The notes below the pieces were generated by a model that worked only from the letters and a program-made list of their open reading frames with translations, was not told the origin of the DNA and did no database searches. The translations under genes were made by a program, and so were the position numbers. Shown in pieces: positions 26,617 through 35,855 of a DNA stretch of 64,000 nt (its first letter is position 1; each line of letters opens with the position of its first letter). The DNA is from CAVQLX01 sp963811605 (GTDB taxonomy: Bacteria; Desulfobacterota; Binatia; DP-6), in NCBI GenBank assembly GCA_963811605.1, contig CAWESA010000010.1, positions 62,001 through 126,000 on the forward strand. Direction: 5' to 3'.

Positions 26617-27524
26617 GCCGCGCGCTCCACGCGCATCCGGAAGTGCGCCATCCAGCGGATCAGCGGGGAGTGGAAGCGGCGGAAGTTGGCGGCCTCGCCG
26701 AGCGCGTGCAGGCCGTTCCCGGCGCCTTCGAAGCGCGCGTAGAAGGGCGACGACTCGAGCACCGCCCCCACCGGCAGCTCGACCGGTCCCGCCGCGAGGC
26801 GGCGGGGGAGCAGCAATCCCCAGCCCGACCGATGCAGCGCCTCGGCGGGCGCCGCACACGCGCGCAGCGCGGTGTCGTGCTCGCCGGCGGTGACCTCCAG
26901 CATGGCCGCCGGCGCCGGGACGCGATAGCGCACCCAGGTCGCGGCCGGTCCGTGCACGCGCGTCCAGCGCCAGCCGGGCACCGACGCACCGAGGCGCTCG
27001 TCGCCGTGGTTGGTGTCGTGGTACCCGATGCCGGTCAACCGCGTCCCGCCGACGGCGAGCCAGGCACGCGCACGCGGCATGCGCGCCTGCCAGAAGTGCG
27101 GCCGCTCCCCGTCGACGCGGACCTCCGGAGCCGCGGGGGCGACCGGCTCGAGCACGATCCGGAGCGCGAGCGGCCGGCCCCACGGCGCGGTCCGCTCGGC
27201 GACGGAGACGCGGACGGTTCCGTCGGCGCCGTAGGCGAAGTGCGAGCCGCCGATCTCGAGCACGCCGCCGTGGGACGACGCGCCGGCGTGCTCGGTGAAC
27301 ACCCAGCCGAGCCGGCGCCCCTCCCGGTAGAGCGCGCAGTTCACGGCACAGTGCTCCAGCGGGCGCGCGCCGCGCCGCGCCGCCGCGGCGTATCGCGGCG
27401 AGAACACCGCCCCGATCATGAAGATGCACACGGCCGTGTACGGGCCGGCGTGCACGTCGGTGTAGAGCCAGCGGTACGCGCCGCTCCGCGGCGGCACGAC
27501 GGGGATCGTCCACGGTGCGCTCAC
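26613..27524 (-). CDS. crtC: Carotenoid 1,2-hydratase
   Basis: 303 residues from GTG 27524. It matches the CrtC/hydroxyneurosporene synthase family with GAYRWLYTDVHAGPYT and FMIGAVFSPRYA at the N-terminus and the hallmark GIGYHDTNHGDERLG near residue 180. It adds water to the psi end of an acyclic carotenoid, giving the tertiary alcohol that later enzymes desaturate or glycosylate. Four-base overlaps on both sides. Confidence 0.88.
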   Translation of the reverse strand: MSAPWTIPVVPPRSGAYRWLYTDVHAGPYTAVCIFMIGAVFSPRYAAAARRGARPLEHCAVNCALYREGRRLGWVFTEHAGASSHGGVLEIGGSHFAYGADGTVRVSVAERTAPWGRPLALRIVLEPVAPAAPEVRVDGERPHFWQARMPRARAWLAVGGTRLTGIGYHDTNHGDERLGASVPGWRWTRVHGPAATWVRYRVPAPAAMLEVTAGEHDTALRACAAPAEALHRSGWGLLLPRRLAAGPVELPVGAVLESSPFYARFEGAGNGLHALGEAANFRRFHSPLIRWMAHFRMRVERAA

Positions 27525-28948
27525 GCCGCCAGCCCCACGTGCTGGAGGGCCATCGCGGCCGCGAAGCGGCCCGACAGCAGGACCATCGGAACGCCGCCAC
27601 CGGGGTGGGTCCCCCCGCCGGCGTGAAACAGCCCGGGCGTCGGGCCGCGCATCCGCGGGCGGCGGAAGGGGCCGAAGCGGCCGCGGGGCAGGAAGCCGTA
27701 CAGCGATCCGCGTGGAGCGCCCTGGCGCGCGAAGTCCGCCGGGGTGCGCTCGCCGAGCACGACCGCGTCGCGGGCCGCTGCGGGTGCGACCGCCTCGAGG
27801 CGTTGCAGGCACTGCGCACGCACGCGAGCGGCGTGCGGCCAGGTCTCGCACGGCGCGCGCAGCGTCGGCGCGTTCACCATCACGTACAGGCCGCTGCGGC
27901 GCGCGGCGGCCATCGACGGGTCGGTGGCGGCGGGATGGCAGACGTAGACGGTGGGATCGTCGGCGGGCTGCCCCGCGAACAGCTGGCGGAACTCGGCCGC
28001 GTAGTCCGCCGAGAACAGCACCGAGTGGTGGGGAAGGCCCAGCCGGCGAGGAACGCCCAGCAAGAGCACGTATCCCGAGAGGGCCAGCGGCTCGCGCGCC
28101 GCGTCGCCGAGCGGATCGGCGTTGACGACGACGGCGTCGGCCTCGATCTCGCGCCCGGGCGGTCCCACCAGGAAGCCGGCGCCCCGCGGCCGCCAGACCG
28201 CCCGGGCGTCGAGGCACAGCATGACGCCGAGCCGGCCGAGCGCCGTCGCGAAGGCGTCCACGAGGGCGCCAACGCCGCCGGCGACGTGGTGCACGCCCTC
28301 CGTGCGCTCGAGATGGGGGATGAGCGCGAACGCGGCGCTCACCTGCCACGGCGAGGCGCCGACGTAGGTCGCGAACCGACCGGCGAATTGCCGCAGGGCG
28401 GGCGAGCGGAGGTGGCGTGCGGCCAGCCCGGCGAGCGTGCCCATGCCGAGGCCCGTGGTGACCGCGCCGGCGCCTCGGCGGGCGACCCGACGCATGAATC
28501 CCGCCAGGCCCTCGAAGGGCGCTTCGAGGTACGGCTCCCCGGCGGCGCGGTGGAGCGCGGCCGCGCTGGCGTAGAAGGCCCGCAGCCCGGCGCCGTCGGC
28601 AGGCTCGAGCGCCGCCGCCGACTCGATCATCGGCTCAAGCGCCTGGGTGGCGACGAACCGCCGGCCGTCCGCGAAGCGATAGGTGCACTGCTCGGGCAGG
28701 GCGTGCAGCGCCGGCATGAGATCGCTCGCTCCCAGCGCGTCGAACGTGTCGCGCACCACGCCGGGCATGGTGAGCAGCGTGGGACCGGTATCGAGCACGA
28801 CGCCGTCGCCGCGGAGCCGCTGCGCCTTGCCGCCGAGCGTGGAGCCGGCCTCGAACAGCGTCACCGCGGCGCCGGCGTGCGCCAGCATGCCGGCGGCGGC
28901 CAGCCCGCCGAAGCCCCCACCGACGACGGCGACGCGGCGGCGTGTCAT
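27521..28948 (-). CDS. Phytoene desaturase-family oxidoreductase (CrtD/CrtIa-like)
   Basis: 475 residues. The N-terminal FAD motif VVGGGFGGLAAAGMLAHAG and the C-terminal GLFHAGGGTHPGGGVPMVLLSG mark the CrtI/CrtD/CrtN family. It is the second such enzyme in the operon. Its position next to crtC suggests either a 1-hydroxycarotenoid 3,4-desaturase (CrtD) or the CrtIa half of a two-enzyme phytoene desaturation as in Myxococcus. ATGA overlap with crtB. Confidence 0.85.
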   Translation of the reverse strand: MTRRRVAVVGGGFGGLAAAGMLAHAGAAVTLFEAGSTLGGKAQRLRGDGVVLDTGPTLLTMPGVVRDTFDALGASDLMPALHALPEQCTYRFADGRRFVATQALEPMIESAAALEPADGAGLRAFYASAAALHRAAGEPYLEAPFEGLAGFMRRVARRGAGAVTTGLGMGTLAGLAARHLRSPALRQFAGRFATYVGASPWQVSAAFALIPHLERTEGVHHVAGGVGALVDAFATALGRLGVMLCLDARAVWRPRGAGFLVGPPGREIEADAVVVNADPLGDAAREPLALSGYVLLLGVPRRLGLPHHSVLFSADYAAEFRQLFAGQPADDPTVYVCHPAATDPSMAAARRSGLYVMVNAPTLRAPCETWPHAARVRAQCLQRLEAVAPAAARDAVVLGERTPADFARQGAPRGSLYGFLPRGRFGPFRRPRMRGPTPGLFHAGGGTHPGGGVPMVLLSGRFAAAMALQHVGLAA

Positions 28949-29862
28949 GCGGTCCGAGCGACGGCGCCGGCGCGGGTCGCACGCAGTGCGCCCGCCGCGA
29001 GCACGAGCTTGCGTCGGGTGGGCACCACCGCCCGGGTCCGGAAGACGTCGTAGTCGTGCGCTTCGATGACCCGCAGGATGTCGCCGTACACCGCCGCCAT
29101 CAGGCGGACGGTGACCCGGCACCGCGCGCCCGCCAGCGCCGGCACGCCGGCCAGCCCGCGCACGTAGAGGCGCCGGGCGCGCGCCAGCTGCCGGCGCATG
29201 AAGACGCGGAAGCGCTCGTCGACCCGTCCCGTCGCGAGATCGGCCTCCCCGAGCCCGGCCGCGGCGAGCTCGTCCTGCGGCAGGTAGACGCGGTCGCGCT
29301 CCAGGTCCTCGCGCACGTCGCGCAGGATGTTGGTGAGCTGCATGGCGCGCCCGAGATCCGCCGCCGCGCCGAGCGCGCCGGGATCGCGGCAGCCGAGCAC
29401 CGGCGCCATCAGCAATCCCACCGTCCCCGCGACACGATGGCAGTACAGGTCCAGGTCGTCGAAGGAGGCATAGCGCCGCACCGTGAGGTCCATGCCCACG
29501 CCCGTGATCAGGTCCTGGAACGGCGCCTCGGGGATCGTGAAGCGGCGCACGCTGTCGCGCAGCGCGGCCAGCTCGTCGGCGTCGAAGGGGGGCGGCACCG
29601 CGTCGACCCGGCGGTCGTCGCAGACGGCGTGGACCAGCTCGCGCGCCTGCTCCAGGCGCCCGGCCAGATCGGCCGGCCGCCAGCCGAGCCCGGGCGTGTC
29701 GACCAGGTCGTCGAGGCGGCGGCAGAACGCGTACAGCGCCAGCGCCGCGCTCCGGCGTGCGGGCGGCAGGGCATGCGACGCGAAGTGGAAGCTCTTGGCA
29801 TGACGGCGCGTGACCTCGCGCGCGCGCCGGTAGCCCGCCGCCACCTGCCCGGCGTCGCTCAC
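28945..29862 (-). CDS. crtB: Phytoene synthase
   Basis: Condenses two GGPP to phytoene. 305 residues from GTG 29862. The first Asp-rich motif appears as YAFCRRLDDLVD (near 47-58) and the second as LTNILRDVREDLERDRVYLP (near 168-187), with RVAGTVGLLM between. The gene overlaps both neighbours by four bases. Confidence 0.95.
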   Translation of the reverse strand: MSDAGQVAAGYRRAREVTRRHAKSFHFASHALPPARRSAALALYAFCRRLDDLVDTPGLGWRPADLAGRLEQARELVHAVCDDRRVDAVPPPFDADELAALRDSVRRFTIPEAPFQDLITGVGMDLTVRRYASFDDLDLYCHRVAGTVGLLMAPVLGCRDPGALGAAADLGRAMQLTNILRDVREDLERDRVYLPQDELAAAGLGEADLATGRVDERFRVFMRRQLARARRLYVRGLAGVPALAGARCRVTVRLMAAVYGDILRVIEAHDYDVFRTRAVVPTRRKLVLAAGALRATRAGAVARTA

Positions 29863-31409
29863 GCCGCCGATCCGGCGAGTCGCGCCGCCCGGGCCGCTTC
29901 CAGGGCGGCCGGACGGGGCTGGACGCCCGCCTGGCGCAGGATGCGCTCGGTCACCAACCTGGCCGACAGCATCACCATGGGCAGCCCGGTGCCCGGCTGG
30001 GTCGAGGCGCCGACGAAGAACAGGTTGCGCACGCGACGGTCCTGGTTGGCGGGCCGGAAGGGTCCGACCTGGAAGAAGTCGTGCGACAGCCCGAAGGCGG
30101 AGCCGCGCTCGAGATTGAGCTCCGTCTCCCAGTCGTCGGGCGTGTAGCTGCGCTCCAGCACGATGCGACGCTCGAGGTCGTCGCACCCGATGCCGGCGAG
30201 CCGCTCGAGGACGTGCGCCCGCACGCGCGGTCCCTCCTGGCGCCAGTCGATGCTCGCGTGCCGGTGCGGCACCGGGACGAGCACGTAGATGCCGTCGGTC
30301 CCGCGCGGGGCGGCCGCCGGTTCGGTGCGCGCGCTCACGTTGACGTAGAAGCTCGGGTCGGCGGGGACGCGGAAGCGGCGAAAGATGTCGTCGAACGAGC
30401 CGCGGTAGTCGCCGCCGAAGAAGACGTTGTGGTGCAGGAGCTGCGCATACTGGCGCGAGACGCCCAGGTAGAGCATGTAGGCGCTCGAGGTGTAGCGCAG
30501 GCGATCCGCACGCGGCAGCGTGGCGTCCGTGCCGTCGAGCAGGTTGCGATACGCCCAGGGCAGGTCGGCATTGCACAGCACGACGTCGGCGGCGACGCGG
30601 CGGCCATCGTCGAGCAGGACGCCGGTCGCGCGGCCGCCCTCGACCAGGATCCGGCGCACGCGGCTGTCGTAGTGCAGCACGGCGCCGTGCTCGCGCGCCA
30701 GCCGCTCGAGCGCGAGCGGCAGCTGGTACATGCCGCCGCGCGGATACCAGATGCCGACCGCGAGCTCGGTGAACGGCAGCAGGCCGTACACCGCCGGGCT
30801 GTCGTACGGGGAGATGCCCAGGTACATGGTCTGGAAGCTCAGCGCCGCGCGCATGCGGGGATCACGGAAGAAGCGGCTCACCTCGCCGTACATCTTGCGG
30901 TGCGCGCGCACCGCGAACACGTGGCGCAGATTGGCGGGAGTCAGGAACTGGCCGGGGTGGTCGAAGTTGCGGCCGACGAAGCGCTCGAGCGACGTCTGGT
31001 ACTGCACCTTGCCCTGCGCCAGGAAGGCGAGATAGCGCCCGAAGCTCCCCGGCTCGACGCGCTCGAGCTCGCGCGCCATCTCGACCAGCTCGGTGGTGAA
31101 CGTCACCGCCGAGCCGTCCCGGAAGTGGATGCGGTAGTTCGGGTCGCAGCGCACCAGCGAGAGGTAGTCGGCGGCGTCCCGGCCGCAGGCCGCGAACGTC
31201 TCCGCGAGGACCTCCGGCATGAGGAGAAGCGTCGGGCCCGTGTCGAAGGTATACCCGTCCGCCGCCAGGCGCCCGCACCGGCCGCCCGGCCCGGCGCCGC
31301 GCTCGTGCACCTCGACGGCGAACCCCGCCGCCGCCAGGCGCGCGGCAGCCGCAAGGCCGCCCACGCCGGCGCCGATGAGGACGATCCTGGTCCGCTGCGT
31401 CGTCACCAT
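29859..31409 (-). CDS. crtI: Phytoene desaturase
   Basis: 516 residues. It has the FAD motif VLIGAGVGGLAAAARLAAAG, GPGGRCGRLAADGYTFDTGPTLLLMP, and the C-terminal signature NLFFVGASTQPGTGLPMVMLSA. It desaturates phytoene towards lycopene. The ATG at 31409 is 11 bases from the crtE stop. Together with the second desaturase downstream it may divide the four desaturation steps as CrtIb/CrtIa do in Myxococcus. Confidence 0.93.
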   Translation of the reverse strand: MVTTQRTRIVLIGAGVGGLAAAARLAAAGFAVEVHERGAGPGGRCGRLAADGYTFDTGPTLLLMPEVLAETFAACGRDAADYLSLVRCDPNYRIHFRDGSAVTFTTELVEMARELERVEPGSFGRYLAFLAQGKVQYQTSLERFVGRNFDHPGQFLTPANLRHVFAVRAHRKMYGEVSRFFRDPRMRAALSFQTMYLGISPYDSPAVYGLLPFTELAVGIWYPRGGMYQLPLALERLAREHGAVLHYDSRVRRILVEGGRATGVLLDDGRRVAADVVLCNADLPWAYRNLLDGTDATLPRADRLRYTSSAYMLYLGVSRQYAQLLHHNVFFGGDYRGSFDDIFRRFRVPADPSFYVNVSARTEPAAAPRGTDGIYVLVPVPHRHASIDWRQEGPRVRAHVLERLAGIGCDDLERRIVLERSYTPDDWETELNLERGSAFGLSHDFFQVGPFRPANQDRRVRNLFFVGASTQPGTGLPMVMLSARLVTERILRQAGVQPRPAALEAARAARLAGSAA

Positions 31410-31420
31410 GGCCCTCCTGC

Positions 31421-32491
31421 TCAGCCGGTGCGCTCCGCCAGCGAGACGATGAGGGCGTCCAGCAATGCGCGCGACGCCGCCGCCGCGGGCAGCGCGCGCG
31501 CATTGCGGCGGGCCACGCGGGTGGCGCGCAAGACGGCGTGCTCCGCGGCGGCGCGGCCCCCGTGCGCCTCGATGAGACGGCAGGCGCGCGCCCGCGCCCC
31601 GGCGTCGCGAGAGGCGGCGTGCCAGAGCGCGTCGAGCTCCCGGCGCACCGCCAGCGGCGCCCGCGTGTACGCCGCGATGACCGGGAAGGTGGCCTTGCCG
31701 GTGAGCCAGTCCGCGCTCGGCTTCCCGGTGAGGGCGGGGGCGCCGAACAGCCCGAGCAGATCGTCGCGCAGCTGGAACGCCAGGCCGAGCTGCCGTCCGG
31801 TGCGCTCGAGCGGCGCCGTGAGCTGGTCGCCGGCCCCGCCCAGCCGCGCCCCGACCACGAGCGGGGCCGCGAAGCCGTAGCGCGCCGTCTTGAGCAGCGC
31901 CACCCTGAGGGTCTGGAACAGCGTCACGTCGCCGAGGGCGGCCCCCGACAGCGTGAGGTCGAGGAACTGCCCGGCCGCCGTCAGCCGGCACACGCCGAGA
32001 TAGTAGCGCACCGCGGCGGCGATTCCGGGTAGCTCGGTCTCGAGCATCGCCTCGAGCGCGCGCGTGTAGAGATGGTCCCCGACGACCACCGCGAGATCGA
32101 CGCCGCGGCGTCCTCTGCCGAGGCTGCGGTGCAGCGCGGGGCCACCGCGCCGGAGGTCGGAGCGGTCGGCGACGTCGTCGTGGATGAGCAGGAACGTGTG
32201 CAGCAGCTCGAGGGCGGCGGCGAAGCGCCAGACCCCGTCCGGCGGCGTCTCGTCGCCACGCGCCAGGCGCCAGCCCAGCAGCACCAGCGCGGGCCGCACG
32301 CGCTTGGCGGGCCGTAACGCCAGCCGGCGCGCCGCTGCGATGGCGCGCGTCCAGCGCGCGTCGAGCCGCTCCTCGTCCGGAAGCGACAGGAGCGTCGCGA
32401 GGCGTCGCTCGACCTCGATCCGCACGTGATCGATCCAGGCCTGCGGCGACGGCGCCGGACACGGGCCATCGAGCGGCGCTTGCGCTTCCAT
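31421..32491 (-). CDS. crtE: Geranylgeranyl diphosphate synthase
   Basis: Builds GGPP, the C20 precursor of phytoene. 356 residues with the first Asp-rich motif LLIHDDVADRSDLRRGG (DDxxD near 115) and the second QLRDDLLGLFG (near 237), plus RPAKRVRPALVLLG before them. It is the first gene of the 11-gene minus-strand crt operon. The promoter must lie in the short region up to about 32560, which it shares with the divergent thioredoxin-like gene. Confidence 0.93.
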   Translation of the reverse strand: MEAQAPLDGPCPAPSPQAWIDHVRIEVERRLATLLSLPDEERLDARWTRAIAAARRLALRPAKRVRPALVLLGWRLARGDETPPDGVWRFAAALELLHTFLLIHDDVADRSDLRRGGPALHRSLGRGRRGVDLAVVVGDHLYTRALEAMLETELPGIAAAVRYYLGVCRLTAAGQFLDLTLSGAALGDVTLFQTLRVALLKTARYGFAAPLVVGARLGGAGDQLTAPLERTGRQLGLAFQLRDDLLGLFGAPALTGKPSADWLTGKATFPVIAAYTRAPLAVRRELDALWHAASRDAGARARACRLIEAHGGRAAAEHAVLRATRVARRNARALPAAAASRALLDALIVSLAERTG

Positions 32492-32558
32492 GATCGCCCG
32501 ACCGAGTAGGGGTTTGGTTCGCTTGTGTCAAAGATTCGTCCAAGGTAACGAGTTCGCG
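32492..32558 (-). promoter_or_regulatory. Candidate crt operon promoter/operator
   Basis: This short divergent gap is less GC-rich than its surroundings. On the minus strand it contains a perfect -35 hexamer TTGACA (about 32524-32529), followed after 17 bases by TACTCG, a poor -10. A long gap with a perfect -35 and weak -10 is common where a MerR-family protein such as CarH acts. No clear CarH palindrome is visible. Confidence 0.4.
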
Positions 32559-33080
32559 GTGTTGGCGCGGTGCCTCGTGCTGCTTCTCCTCGCGTGTACC
32601 GCGGTGGGCGCCGTCGATGCGCCGGCGCTCACGAGCGTCACGCTCACCGGCACCGACGGGCGCTCTGCCCCGCTCGCGCGATACCGGGGCAAGCCGGCCA
32701 TCGTCTTCTACGAGGATCGCGGCTCGACGTCGCTCAACCAGGCAGTGAAGGACGCGCTCATCGCGCGCGCCCGCCGCGACGACCTGCTCGACGCCGCCGC
32801 GGTCGTCGCCGTCGCCAACATCGCGGCCTACGACTTCTTCCCCGCTCGCGGCATCGCGACCGCCTTCATCAGGCGGGCCGAGGCCGCCGCCGGCATCCCG
32901 ATCCTGCTCGACGTCGACGGCACGCTCACGGGCTCGCCCTGGCTGCTTCCCGGCGACACCAGCACGATCCTGCTCCTCGATCGCACCGGCCACGTCGTGT
33001 GGAAGCACTCCGGCCCCCTGCCGCCCGAGCAAGCGGCCGCGATGCTCGACCGCCTCGCCGCTCTGGCGCGCGACGGCTAG
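32559..33080 (+). CDS. Exported thioredoxin-fold protein without CxxC
   Basis: 173 residues from GTG 32559. The frame is open back to an ATG at 32490 that would overlap the crtE start and is unlikely. The N-terminus LARCLVLLLLACTAVG is a signal peptide with a possible lipobox. VTLTGTDGRSAPLARYRGKPAIVFYED and STILLLDRTGHVVWKHSGPL resemble the TlpA/redoxin fold, but the CxxC redox site is absent. Function unknown; divergent from crtE. Confidence 0.65.
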   Translation: MLARCLVLLLLACTAVGAVDAPALTSVTLTGTDGRSAPLARYRGKPAIVFYEDRGSTSLNQAVKDALIARARRDDLLDAAAVVAVANIAAYDFFPARGIATAFIRRAEAAAGIPILLDVDGTLTGSPWLLPGDTSTILLLDRTGHVVWKHSGPLPPEQAAAMLDRLAALARDG

Positions 33081-33155
33081 GCCCACCCGAGGTTCGGGGG
33101 GACCGGGCCGCGCATCGCCACCGGCCTGGCCCCACGCCGATCCGCTCCGTGGCCT

Positions 33156-33638
33156 CTAGAGCTTGCCCAGCACGGACTCGGCGCTCGACACGTTGAGGCC
33201 GCCGGCCGGCTCGACCAGCAGCTCCGTCACGGTGCCGTCCTTCACCACCATGGCGTAGCGCTTCGATCGCTGTCCCATGCCGAAGCCACTCGCGTCCATC
33301 TCGAGGCCGAGCGCGCGGGTGAAGTCGCCGTTGCCGTCGGCGAGCATGCGCACCTTGTCGCCCGTGTCGTGCGCCTTGCCCCAGGCGCCCATCACGAAGG
33401 CGTCGTTCACCGACAGGCAGACGATGTCGTCGACACCCTTGCCGCGGATGTCGGCGGCCTTCTCGACGAAGCCCGGCAGGTGCTTCATGGAGCACGTCGG
33501 CGTGAACGCCCCGGGAACGGCGAACAGCACGATGGTCTTGCCCTTCGTGAGCTCACCGATGGTGACGGCCTTCGGGCCGGCCTCTCCCATCTCCGTCAGC
33601 TTCATGTCGGCAGGCAGCGCGTCACCGGCCTTGATCAT
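33156..33638 (-). CDS. Peroxiredoxin, Prx5/AhpE-like
   Basis: 160 residues reducing peroxides. The peroxidatic cysteine lies in FAVPGAFTPTCSMKHLPGF (near residue 49), the standard Prx5 signature; VNDAFVMGAWGK follows. A strong AGGAGG precedes the ATG at 33638 by 6 bases, which decides the start over an in-frame ATG far upstream. It is divergent from ilvD. Confidence 0.93.
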   Translation of the reverse strand: MIKAGDALPADMKLTEMGEAGPKAVTIGELTKGKTIVLFAVPGAFTPTCSMKHLPGFVEKAADIRGKGVDDIVCLSVNDAFVMGAWGKAHDTGDKVRMLADGNGDFTRALGLEMDASGFGMGQRSKRYAMVVKDGTVTELLVEPAGGLNVSSAESVLGKL

Positions 33639-33712
33639 CGTCGTTCCTCCTCGGCGGTCGAGAGATGGTCCTATTTGACCGCACCGGCGCTTGGCGTCAA
33701 TCTCGCGCGACC

Positions 33713-35392
33713 ATGGCAGACGACCTCCGCCGGCGAAGCAGCACGCTCTACGACGGCCCGAGCCGGGCACCCGCCCGCTCCTACCTGAAGGCGATCGGGC
33801 TCACCGACCGCGACATCGCCCGCCCCATCGTGGGGATCGCCAACACCTGGACCGGCACCATGCCGTGCAACTTCACACTGCGCGGCCTCGCCGAGCACGT
33901 CGCGCGCGGCGTGCGCGAGGCCGGCGGCACGCCCATGGAGTTCAACACCATCGCGATCAGCGACGGCATCACCATGGGCACCGAGGGCATGAAGACGTCG
34001 CTCGTGTCACGAGAGGTGATCGCCGACTCGATCGAGCTGGTGACGCGCGGGCACATGTTCGACGCCCTGATCGTGCTGGTCGGCTGCGACAAGACGATCC
34101 CCGGTGGCGCCATGGCCCTGTTGCGCCTGGACGTCCCCGGCCTCGTGGTCTACGGCGGCTCGATCCAGCCCGGGCTGTTCCGCGAGCAGCGGGTCACCGT
34201 CCTGAACCTGTTCGAGGCCGTCGGGGCGCACGCCGCCGGCAAGATCACCGACGCCGACCTGCGCGACCTCGAGAACGTCGCCTGCCCCGGCCCGGGTGCC
34301 TGCGGCGGCCAGTTCACGGCCAACACGATGGCGATGGCGCTCGAGTTCCTCGGCCTGTCGCCGATGGGCTCGGCCAGCGTCGCCGCGACGGATCCCGCCA
34401 AGGAGCAGGTCGGCGTGGACGCCGGGCACCTCGCCATGGACCTGCTGCGGCGCGGCAGCCATCCGCGGCAGATCGTCACGCGCGGCGCGCTCGAGAACGC
34501 CATCGCCGGCGTCAACGCGACCGGCGGCTCGACCAACGCCGTCCTGCACCTTCTCGCCATCGCGCGCGAGGCCGGTGTCCCGCTGACGATCGACGATTTC
34601 GACCCGATCGGCCGGCGCACGCCGCTGTGGGCGGACCTGCAGCCCGGCGGTAAGTACACCGCGGTCGATCTGGGACGGGCAGGCGGCACCGCGGTGGTCG
34701 CGAAGCGGCTGGTGGACGCCGGCCTGGTCGACGGCGGCGCGATCACCGTCACCGGACGGACCTTCGCCGAGGAGGCGGCCCGGGTGCACGAGACGCCGGG
34801 ACAGGACGTGGTGTGGCCGCTCGACCGGCCCATCAAGCCGACCGGCGGCCTGGTCATCCTGAAGGGATCGCTGGCGCCCGACGGCTGCGTGGTGAAGGTG
34901 GCGGGGCACGAGCGCCGCCAGCACCGCGGTCCGGCGCGGCTCTTCGAGCGCGAGGAGGATGCCATGACCGCGGTCCTGGGCGGCAAGATCACCCCGGGCG
35001 ACGTGGTGGTCATCCGCTACGAGGGCCCGCGCGGCGGTCCGGGGATGCGCGAGATGCTCGGGGTCACCGCGGCCATCGTGGGCGAGGGGCTCGGCGAGAG
35101 CGTCGCGCTCCTCACCGACGGCCGCTTCAGCGGCGCCACGCGCGGGCTGATGGCGGGGCACGTCGCGCCGGAAGCGTACCTCGGCGGCCCCATCGCGATG
35201 GTCGAGGAGGGCGACACGATCAGCTTCGACATCGACGCGCGCCGCCTCGATCTCGACGTGCCGGAGGCGGTGCTGGCGCAGCGGCGCGCGCGCTGGCGCG
35301 CGCCGTCGCCGCGCTATCCGGGCGGCGTGCTCGGCAAGTACGCCGCCCTGGTCACGTCGGCGGCCGAGGGAGCGATCACCCGGCCGACGTGA
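33713..35392 (+). CDS. ilvD: Dihydroxy-acid dehydratase
   Basis: Iron-sulphur dehydratase of valine/isoleucine/leucine synthesis. 559 residues. Cluster cysteines are seen in GTMPCN, VGCDKTIPG and the signature ACPGPGACGGQFTANTMA; the C-terminal TDGRFSGATRGLMAGHVAPEA is also diagnostic. The start ATG 33713 gives the family N-terminus RSSTLYDG. No other ilv gene is adjacent. Its last 17 bases overlap the convergent unknown gene. Confidence 0.96.
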   Translation: MADDLRRRSSTLYDGPSRAPARSYLKAIGLTDRDIARPIVGIANTWTGTMPCNFTLRGLAEHVARGVREAGGTPMEFNTIAISDGITMGTEGMKTSLVSREVIADSIELVTRGHMFDALIVLVGCDKTIPGGAMALLRLDVPGLVVYGGSIQPGLFREQRVTVLNLFEAVGAHAAGKITDADLRDLENVACPGPGACGGQFTANTMAMALEFLGLSPMGSASVAATDPAKEQVGVDAGHLAMDLLRRGSHPRQIVTRGALENAIAGVNATGGSTNAVLHLLAIAREAGVPLTIDDFDPIGRRTPLWADLQPGGKYTAVDLGRAGGTAVVAKRLVDAGLVDGGAITVTGRTFAEEAARVHETPGQDVVWPLDRPIKPTGGLVILKGSLAPDGCVVKVAGHERRQHRGPARLFEREEDAMTAVLGGKITPGDVVVIRYEGPRGGPGMREMLGVTAAIVGEGLGESVALLTDGRFSGATRGLMAGHVAPEAYLGGPIAMVEEGDTISFDIDARRLDLDVPEAVLAQRRARWRAPSPRYPGGVLGKYAALVTSAAEGAITRPT

Positions 35393-35804
35393 GGTCGGAG
35401 TCCGACTCGGCGGGGCGCGCGTCCCCCGCCTGCCGGGACGACAGGAATCCGCTCAGCAGGCGCTCGAGATCGGCGCGTCCCTGCACGGGCTCGACACCCT
35501 TGCGCTGGAGCCAGGTGACGGCGCGGCTCACCGCCGCGGGCATCTCGACACCCGCGAGCATCGCGCGCACCACGCCTTCGAGTGCGGTCGCGATCAGGCG
35601 ACGACGCCGCGCCGCCACCGCCGGGATCACCGGCACGAGCGCCAGCCACACCAGGGTCGCGACGCCGCGCGTGACCGGGCCCGTCTCCGTCCCGTGCCGC
35701 TTCAGGCCGGGCCAGTAGTCCCGCAGGGTGCCGCTCTCGAGACTGCCACGAGCGAGCTGGAACACGAGCCAGAGGTCACCGGGACCGGTCACGCCTCTCC
35801 GCAT
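35376..35804 (-). CDS. Hypothetical protein
   Basis: 142 residues; a single hydrophobic segment around TLVWLALVPVIPAVAARRRR may be a membrane helix, and the C-terminal half is helical (RAVTWLQRKGVEP). No known motif. It fills the space between ilvD and mcd and is the only plausible coding frame there, but it has no visible ribosome binding site. It converges on ilvD with a 17-base overlap. Confidence 0.4.
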   Translation of the reverse strand: MRRGVTGPGDLWLVFQLARGSLESGTLRDYWPGLKRHGTETGPVTRGVATLVWLALVPVIPAVAARRRRLIATALEGVVRAMLAGVEMPAAVSRAVTWLQRKGVEPVQGRADLERLLSGFLSSRQAGDARPAESDSDLTSAG

Positions 35805-35855
35805 CTAGCGCGCTTCGGGCCGGTCGGCCAGTGCGCGCTGGCGCCCGGCGCCGGC

